Source of the DNA: Chrysomallon squamiferum | Taxonomy: Eukaryota; Mollusca; Gastropoda; Neomphalida; Peltospiridae | Reading direction: 5' to 3' | Length of the DNA: 41,896 bases | Assembly (NCBI GenBank): GCA_012295275.1 | Contig: CM022677.1 | Span: 18,696,012 to 18,737,907, forward strand | In this document: positions 35,922 to 41,896 of the stretch, one piece after another | Position numbering within the stretch: the stretch's first letter is position 1 | Layout: each line of letters starts with the position of its first letter | Position numbers and translations under genes: made by a program | The notes under the pieces: generated by a model | Databases searched by the model: none | Seen by the model: only the letters and a program-made list of their open reading frames with translations | What the model was told of the DNA's origin: nothing

Positions 35922-36301
35922 TAAAAACCTTTCTTACGATGTCGATAAGGTTTCGCTCACGACCAGCACAGCAGAGATTTCCATCTTCTCGAACGTCGAA
36001 GTCGTAGATGTTGTCAGTTTTGTCATCGTCGGTGAGATAAACATCTTTGCATGGAAAGCAGACGTTGTCGTCACACTGCACCTGTGGTGAAATATAAAGA
36101 AATATAAAGATCAACAAAAAAGATGTTGATGAAAACAAAAAGGACAATGACCGCTGTCCAGAATTTGTTTTTCTCTTTTTCTCTTTCTAAATTTTCTTCT
36201 CCATTTGGTTTGATGAGTGGCTCGTCACTGCTACCTGGATAACGCCTTTTTCTCTGTTTCACTTTTTTGTTTCGTATCAAACTTTTGTTGTTATGATCCA
36301 T

Positions 36302-36514
36302 TTCTTTTGTATCTCAGAAAACTTGTATATCGCTCAGATACAAACTGCGAACTGAGAAATGTTTGTTTGATGTTTCTTTAAGACGTTTTGCGACTAATGA
36401 AATGATTAAACTTGAAACACCGTCCTATATGATCTGTGAGTGGGATGAGTCATTTCCTTTTGCCAGCTATCAGATCTGTGAATGGGGTGAGACATGGCGT
36501 TTTGCCAGCTATCA
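36302..36514 (-). promoter_or_regulatory. TNF-C leader and upstream 42-bp tandem duplication
   Basis: 36302-36365 is the conserved leader (reverse complement CAGTTCGCAGTTTGTATCTG, ATACAAGTTTTCTGAGATAC). Further upstream two 42-base units (36431-36472 and 36473-36514), each GATCTGTGA...TTTTGCCAGCTATCA, stand in tandem; TNF-A has a single copy (about 5046-5090). Confidence 0.5.
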
Positions 36515-36869
36515 ATGACAGTCATACTATTCATCATGCGATTTACAGTTGATCTTTCAAACTTGTCATTTGGCTACACCTTAAACGCAATCTGATAATC
36601 ATTGTCTCTTAGACAACAACTCCGTCATGTGACTTCGGAACTGTTTTTAATTTGTACTGTAATCCTAGAGGTCTTTGCAAAGTCACTGTCTACGTCACTG
36701 TATACACCCTGTGATTCTGAACTTTTGGCAGTTATTTTGGTTTCAGGTACTGAGTCAAATGGGTTCATGAGTCAGACAGTGTTCGTTGTAGTGATTAGTG
36801 TTTCATTTCAGTTCTTTATGATTGTTAGCTTTACAGCATATTAAAGTACAAAAGGAAAAAGAAGAATAA
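36515..36869. other. Upstream part of the right arm
   Basis: Matches 4641-5040 in reverse complement. It includes ACTGTCTACGTCACTGTATA and the LINE tail ATGATTGTTAGCTTTACAGC. No convincing gene is present; the frame at 36602-36844 has no counterpart kept open in the left arm. Confidence 0.5.
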
Positions 36870-37385
36870 GAAAAAAGAAATGAAATATTCAACTCATTAG
36901 TTCATTCATTCATCGATTACTTGAGTATTTTCGTTTAGTTTAGTTTATGGGTTGTTGTTGTTGTTTTCGTCGTCGTCGTGGTAGTAGTAGTAGTATAAAC
37001 AACAAGTATCAAAAAGGATGTTTCAGCAGAGGTCCTTTCAGTTTTGACAGACTCCATTTATATATAATTAACTAATAAAAAGAACAACAATAGCAACAAC
37101 AGCAGCAACAACAACGACAACAACGACAACAATAATAATAATAGTAATGACCATGAACTTAAGTTTATAATGACAACTCTGCGCCAAATACTAAATAAAT
37201 AAATAAACGTTTTATGTGTGTTATAGCAGTATTCTGAACACATGTATAATCCAGTTTTATTTAAACAAATAACAATTATCTATAACAGTTTCATTTTTAT
37301 TCAATAGTTGAAAAAATATCTAAAAACAAACTTATTTATTTATTTATTTATATTTTTATTTATGCTGTTTTCATTATTATATTTT

Positions 37386-37390
<5 letters not shown>
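36870..37390 (-). repeat. Dispersed repeat R1, diverged inverted copy
   Basis: Mirror of 3950-4640: CAACTCATTAGTTCATTCAT, GGTCCTTTCAGTTTTGACAG, triplet repeats, TATAATGACAACTCTGCGCC, and a distal part containing TTCAATAGTTGAAAAAATAT. Confidence 0.6.

Positions 37391-37478
<88 letters not shown>
37391..37478. repeat. (CT)n tract at the outer end of the right arm
   Basis: About 44 CT units; homology between the arms ends here. Confidence 0.9.
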
Positions 37479-37484
<6 letters not shown>

Positions 37485-38089
37485 CTTCCCTATGTGAAAT
37501 ATTTACACACGATATCGTCTATCCAACCAGTGGATTTCAGTTTTGTTATTATCTATAATACATTCTTCTCTGTACTGTAATCCTGTAGTTTATGACAATA
37601 AACTTAATGTCATTGTCAAAGACATTGCAACGTCATATAAAGTAATTGCGAAGTTATTTTGAAAGTCATTGCAAAGTAATTATCAAATCATTCCATGCAC
37701 CCAGTGATTCGGGTCTGATTACCTACTCTGCCAACTATTTTTCAGTAACAGTAGACTTAGTCCTTTTTTGTAATGTATATGTTATGACACTAGATATTTG
37801 ACGTAACGCCCAGCACTGTGAAGCTCTAGGCGTAATGGAAAAATGATATCAATTCAGGCAGTCAGTCAAAAGGCTTTAATGCTTTGCTTACAACTGTTCA
37901 TTGTAGGGATTAGTGGTTCAATTCAGTTCTTTATTATCATAATCTTTACAGCCTATTGATATGCAATGTCAATGCAAAATGTAAAAAGTACATTTTGATT
38001 AATCTGGTTCTGGTCTATCGACATGTATCCAAATCCCAGTTCATATCAAGTTTTCCTAACAAAAGTCATCCAATTATTTTTCTATAATA
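37479..38089. other. Repeat debris including a LINE tail
   Basis: 37860-37990 (CAATTCAGGCAGTCAGTCAA, ATCTTTACAGCCTATTGATA) is the inverted 3' tail of the LINE at 1950-2120. 38010-38060 (AATCCCAGTTCATATCAAGT) is its NWDLDT end. 37500-37760 shares GATATCG, TCCAACCAGT and short phrases with 26705-26790. No gene. Confidence 0.5.
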
Positions 38090-38500
38090 TATAATACGGT
38101 GCCAGGGCATAGAAGTCTTAGTACTGTCTGTAATTTTTGATAAACTGGACTGAAACTAGTCTATATACAAATTGAGGGCCGTTCCAGGCACATTATTATG
38201 GGCGATATGAATAATTTTGCAGGAGACTTTAATCTTAGACAACTAACTTGTATATATTTCCAACAAGATGGCAGAATTGCAGAAGAAATGTGTCAGCTGA
38301 AATAAACAGTGCGATATTTCAAATTTAAAAGCAGTGCAACAACTTGGACAAAGTCTCTGTGACTGGTACCCGAAGGTTTTGATTAAAAGTTTATTTTGTA
38401 AAAAGTACACAAAACATTTGACAGAGATTCCACAGGACCACTTAAAAGTTTGAAAAGTTATAAATATATTTCTACCCCGTCTCATATATATATATATATT

Positions 38501-38565
<65 letters not shown>

Positions 38566-38960
38566 ATACACAAACATATATATATATATATGTATGTATG
38601 TATATAGACACAAACACATTCATGCCTCCCATTACAAGTTTATTGTGATATTAAGACGAGATCTCGCTATTTTCACAGCAAGGGACACACGCACAGCAGA
38701 AACTGAGAACTGTGTTTGTTGTTTGATGTTTCCTCACGACTCTGATAATACAGTAATATGGCGGATCATTGTTCATTTAGTGTGACCTCGGGACATGCCA
38801 ACATGGAAATTATATCAAACGAAAAATAAATAAATGAACAAAAAAAAAAAGAGTAAGGTTTATTACAATTATTATTATTATTTTGTTCGCTCTTCTCCCC
38901 AGAAATCAGTTGGGGTTTACCCACCGGGCTAAAAATAGATTACTGAGAATTACTGTGGTT
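38090..38960 (+). repeat. Composite repeat block with (CT)n, second copy
   Basis: Direct duplicate of 27236-28240: CATAGAAGTCTTAGTACTG, TGGTACCCGAAGGTTTTGAT, (CT)n at 38504-38561, TATATACACAAACA, GACGAGATCTCGCTATTTTC, AATATGGCGGATCATTGTTC and CCAACATGGAAATTATATCA. Confidence 0.75.
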
Positions 38961-39059
38961 CAAATGTGAAAGGTTTGATATCTGATATTATCAGTGCAGA
39001 TCGTAACCTCAGTTTATTAAACATCTTTAAATAAAAATAATTTAATACTAAATTTTAAT

Positions 39060-39257
39060 ACAATTTTTCAAGATATCGCTGTCACTTAGATATACTGTGA
39101 TATCTTGTTTGAACAGACGTAAATTATACATGACTAAGAAACACGTGTTAGAGTTTAATCTTTTCTTTTGTTTGTTTATCTCTTACAGCTGGTATGTGAA
39201 ATGAAAGACGTCATATCTATTTCACTGTTTCATACATATATTGAATAATATGAATAA

Positions 39258-39345
<88 letters not shown>
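39060..39345 (-). repeat. Repeat R6 with (CT)n tract
   Basis: TTTTTCAAGATATCGCTGTC, TAAGAAACACGTGTTAGAGT, TTACAGCTGGTATGTGAAAT and TTCATACATATATTGAATAA lead into (CT)n at 39259-39344. Nearly the same as 14580-14993. Confidence 0.75.
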
Positions 39346-39349
<4 letters not shown>

Positions 39350-39446
39350 GGACATTAAATATGTTTATCCCTGAAGGTAAAATAGCACACCTCAGTAAGT
39401 ATTTGAATATGCAAGTATATCAAATAACATTCTGCTTAGCAGGACG

Positions 39447-40065
39447 TTAGCGTGACAGACAGTTGATAACAACACTACTGTGTTATCTCTGCTTGCAGTT
39501 ACTCATAGTGTTGACATCAGATTTACCGATATTCTCACCCACTGTTTTAGAGATAATATCTAGAGATTAATTTGTTCAGTCTGATCTCAGACTAAAAAGT
39601 ATTCTCCAAAATAATTGTTATATTTCAGTACATACATACATACATACATATTAACACACACACACAAATACACGCATACACACATACGTACATACAAATA
39701 TATATATATATATAGAAGTACGTAACCCACTGGTTACTCACTACATAAAAACAGGCGTCTAAGGAATAAAGAAACAAAACGAGGTTTCAAATTAAAGGGT
39801 TTTAATATTAGTAAATTCCTGATATAGCAATGTTAACATTTACAACATGGTATTTCTAGCATCTCCAAGGAGGACAAACTGACCACGTCAACAAAACAAA
39901 TCATAATAAAATTTCTACAGTAGCAAAACACAATAAAATGACAAAACTGATTCTCATCAAAGTTCTGTAAGTAAAAGTTATGTCTGTGATTTGTAAGTTT
40001 GTGTTTCGTGTTTAATCATTTTCTTTTACTAAATCACGACATCTCCGCTTGTTAGTTATAGAAAA
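39447..40065 (-). other. 3' flank of TNF-D
   Basis: Collinear with 23485-24381. A possible poly(A) signal ATTAAA (gene sense, 39801-39806) lies about 260 bases after the stop. It contains a (CATA)n/(CA)n patch near 39632-39690 that TNF-B lacks. Confidence 0.5.
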
Positions 40066-40510
40066 TTACTGAAAGCAATAAATTCCGAAGTTGTGTTTGT
40101 TGTTGTATTTTTCAAGACGTTTAGAGTTCTGAACGCGCAGTTCAATACTGTCGTCTGCTTTCAGTTCAAACAACGCGCCTTGGTAAGTGGGAGTAAACCC
40201 TGCTGTCCCTGATGACGTCACACAATACTGAGACTGGAAAAGTTCGAGTAATTTCTCTTCGTGTTTCCCGCCATTTCTAAGCCAGATGGAATGAACAGAA
40301 GTGGCGACGTCTTGTGTTTGGTCGTTCACGAAAACAAGATGAGCGTAAATAAAGCACGTGCCAGGCGTTTTTACTTGAATGCGGCCATCTTTGTACATCA
40401 TCTTCTTCCCAATGAACGCAGAGTCTCGTTTCCAATGGAGTATATTTTGTCCTTCTGCAAAATAATAATAATAATAATAATCATAATACTAATACTAATA
40501 CTACTACTAC

Positions 40511-40571
<61 letters not shown>

Positions 40572-40635
40572 TGTTCAGCAAACTCTCTTTCTCTATGTTC
40601 ATTCGATCTAAGCAATCTAGTAAAGAGACTTATAA

Positions 40636-40674
<39 letters not shown>

Positions 40675-41896
40675 TTATAATAAATAGCTAATATGGTAAC
40701 ATAATGAACACATCTGTCATTTAAAAATGTTATTTAATACTTTAATAATTCATTACAGTTTAACCTTTGATGAACTTTGACCTCACCTGACCTCACCCAG
40801 TCAATTTGGCGTAGATGTGCTGAACGGTCACTCTCCCCATGAAAACTCAATTCAGAATCTAAAGAAATATGACATATATATATATATATATATTTCAACG
40901 TTAATGTTTTTAACTATGCGTACTACATTTAGCACACGCACACTCTATATTGAGCATATCTCGGTCGATTCCGGTCAGTCGGAACACCTCGTCACATTCC
41001 GCTACGCTTATATTTCAAAGAAATGTACGAAATGTTCCGAATGTATAACGAGGTACGGAATCGACCGAGTTTTAACGAATCCCGCCTCTACAACAATTTC
41101 AATATTAGTCAGCGGTTAGCACGAAGTCGGGATTGTTTAGTTATTCACTGCCCACTGCCCATAACATGTCTATTTATAGAACCGGGGATTTCCACGTCGA
41201 TAGTTTTATATTTCCTCAATCATCGGATGAATAAAAATAGAATATACTAATGTTTATAGGATCACTGGATGGCAAATTAATTCACAGTTGATACATTATT
41301 AACACGACCAGTCGGCCTAGTTAGAAACAGTTGTGATCAGACCGAACCAGTCGTTTACTAGACAATGTCGTTCAGACGTGCCTTACTAACGAAGCCTGAA
41401 TATGTAGTTTAAAACGTACCTGTGTGTTTTCTGGGGTTTTTTTTAGTTATATATTGTAGGTATATATATGTTTTGTGTGTGTCTGTTTGTGTGTGTGTGT
41501 GTCGGTGTGTGTGTTTATTCTCGTATTAATGAGTGACACAATCAGACAGAGAAACAGACAGACAGACAGACAGACAGAGAAATAGACAGACAGACAGACA
41601 GACAGGGGCAGATAGACACAGAGAAGAAGAGATCAGTTTTTTGATTTTTCAAATTTTCGAGGAATTTATGTGTGTATCTGGATGTATGTTTGTGTATGTG
41701 TGTATGTGTGTATGTGTGTATGTGTATCTGAATGTATGTGTATGTATGTGTATATGTGTATGTGTGTGTGCCACAAATGACAGTTTTTAGTTGTAAATTT
41801 ATTAAGAATATTATTGTATATTAAGAATGATTTACTACTCACGTTTGGCTCTCTCTTGCTGGTACTGTGTTTCTACAAACTGCGAATAAATAGAAT
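40066..41896 (-). CDS. TNF-D: TNF superfamily ligand, 5' end outside the window
   Basis: Exons seen: 41843-41879 (37 nt, FVETQYQQERAK), 40787-40858 (72 nt) and 40066-40454 (389 nt). Exon 1, with the start, membrane anchor and Cys stalk, lies beyond the right edge. The lengths and phases equal those of TNF-B. Exon 3 gives RSAHLRQIDW, the clearest match to the SAHL strand A of TNF domains. Exon 4 is open throughout: ILHW, YKDGRIQVKTPGTCFIYAHL, IWLRNGGKHEEKLLELFQSQ, YQGALFELKADD and the final FGIYCFQ. The mid-domain Cys is moved by one residue relative to TNF-B (SQYCVTSS against SQCVVTSS). No disabling change is visible, so it is probably functional if exon 1 is intact. The donor must be CAG/GTGAGG, because the downstream alternative AAACT/GTAATG would create a TAA at the junction. 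Confidence 0.82.
40462..40672. repeat. Trinucleotide tracts in TNF-D intron 3
   Basis: AAT/ACT/ATGATA mixture at 40463-40571 next to the exon 4 acceptor, and (ATT)n at 40638-40673. Confidence 0.85.
40960..41069. repeat. Imperfect foldback in TNF-D intron 2
   Basis: CTCGGTCGATTCCGG against CGGAATCGACCGAG (outer stem perfect over 13 bases), with CGGAACACCTCGT against ACGAAATGTTCCG inside. Same position and size as the TNF-B foldback. Confidence 0.7.
41197..41353. mobile_element. About 155-bp insertion specific to TNF-D intron 2
   Basis: TNF-B and TNF-D introns align up to GGATTTCC(A/G)CG and again from GTTTA(C/T)TAGACAATGTCG. Between these TNF-D has an extra segment, flanked on both sides by GTCG. 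This suits a small insertion with a 4-bp duplication, but a deletion in TNF-B is equally possible. The segment has no other copy in the window. Confidence 0.4.
41545..41775. repeat. (CAGA)n and GTAT/GTGTAT tracts in TNF-D intron 2
   Basis: CAGACAGACAGA at 41553-41608 and TGTATGTG repeats at 41665-41772, equivalent to the shorter tracts in TNF-B intron 2 (25660-25800). Confidence 0.85.

Larger units (their letters stand above)
34009..36301 (-). pseudogene. TNF-C: TNF superfamily ligand, multiply disabled copy
   Basis: Exons read right to left: 35929-36301 (373 nt), 35149-35179 (31), 34719-34790 (72) and 34009-34355 (347). Splice sites are all intact. Exon 1 starts MDHNNKSLIRNKKVKQRKRR like TNF-A, but has one extra T in the membrane-anchor codons (ATCTTTTTTGTTGATC against ATCTTTCTGGTGATC). 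The frame shifts and stops at 36071-36073; the stalk sequence CFPCKDVYLTDDDKTDN continues in another frame. Exon 4 carries the same 13-codon deletion and the same TGA (34192-34194) as TNF-A, lacks one further codon just before it, and has a TAG at 34126-34128 where TNF-A has a Tyr codon. It is therefore derived from the same damaged ancestor as TNF-A and has decayed further. Confidence 0.88.
31025..37390 (-). repeat. Right arm of large inverted segmental duplication
   Basis: Reverse-complement counterpart of 4080-10385 with the same order of TNF exons, MITE, minisatellite, R1, R2 and R5. It differs by a longer minisatellite, a shorter (GT)n tract, a 3-base deletion and two disabling mutations in the TNF copy, and a 42-bp tandem duplication in the TNF upstream region. 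Confidence 0.8.

Overview
This is a repeat-saturated piece of an animal nuclear genome. It has spliced genes, AT-rich intergenic DNA, very long (CT)n, (AAT)n and (GT)n microsatellites, minisatellites, LINE/hAT/Tigger remnants and one 200-base assembly gap (14197-14396). There is no operon structure or bacterial signal. The style, together with an array of divergent TNF-type ligands, fits a lophotrochozoan, perhaps a mollusc. That placement is inference; the sequence does not fix the species.

The only recognisable gene family in good condition is a cluster of four type II membrane ligands of the TNF superfamily, called TNF-A to TNF-D here. All share one four-exon architecture. Exon 1 holds the cytoplasmic tail, the membrane anchor and a Cys-containing stalk. 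Exon 2 is a 31 or 37 nt micro-exon in the stalk. Exon 3 (72 nt) carries the first TNF beta strand (SAHL-like). Exon 4 carries the rest of the TNF homology domain and ends FGIYCFQ. TNF-B (24382-26608, minus) is complete, 322 residues. TNF-D (40066 to beyond the right edge, minus) is intact as far as it is seen. TNF-A (5217-7552, plus) and TNF-C (34009-36301, minus) are broken. Both lack the same 13 codons of the TNF domain and share the same TGA stop. TNF-C also has a frameshift in the membrane segment and a second stop.

Layout: 1-4 kb, repeats and a LINE 3' end. 4.1-10.4 kb, left arm of a large inverted duplication with TNF-A. 10.4-31 kb, spacer with a second, nested inverted repeat (about 11.6-13 versus 18-21.9 kb), kilobase-long CAGACA/GTCTGT satellites, a Tigger transposon fragment, a core-1 galactosyltransferase fragment and TNF-B. 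31-37.4 kb, right arm of the inverted duplication with TNF-C. 37.4-41.9 kb, repeats and TNF-D, whose flank and introns are a direct duplicate of TNF-B. A hAT-type MITE present in both arms shows that it inserted before the duplication.

If expressed, TNF-B and TNF-D would be membrane-anchored trimeric cytokines. TNF-A and TNF-C look like the remains of one already defective copy that was then duplicated in inverted orientation. At least seven dispersed repeat families (R1, R2, R5, R6, the LINE tail, the MITE, the intronic foldback) recur in both orientations and probably provided the substrates for these rearrangements.
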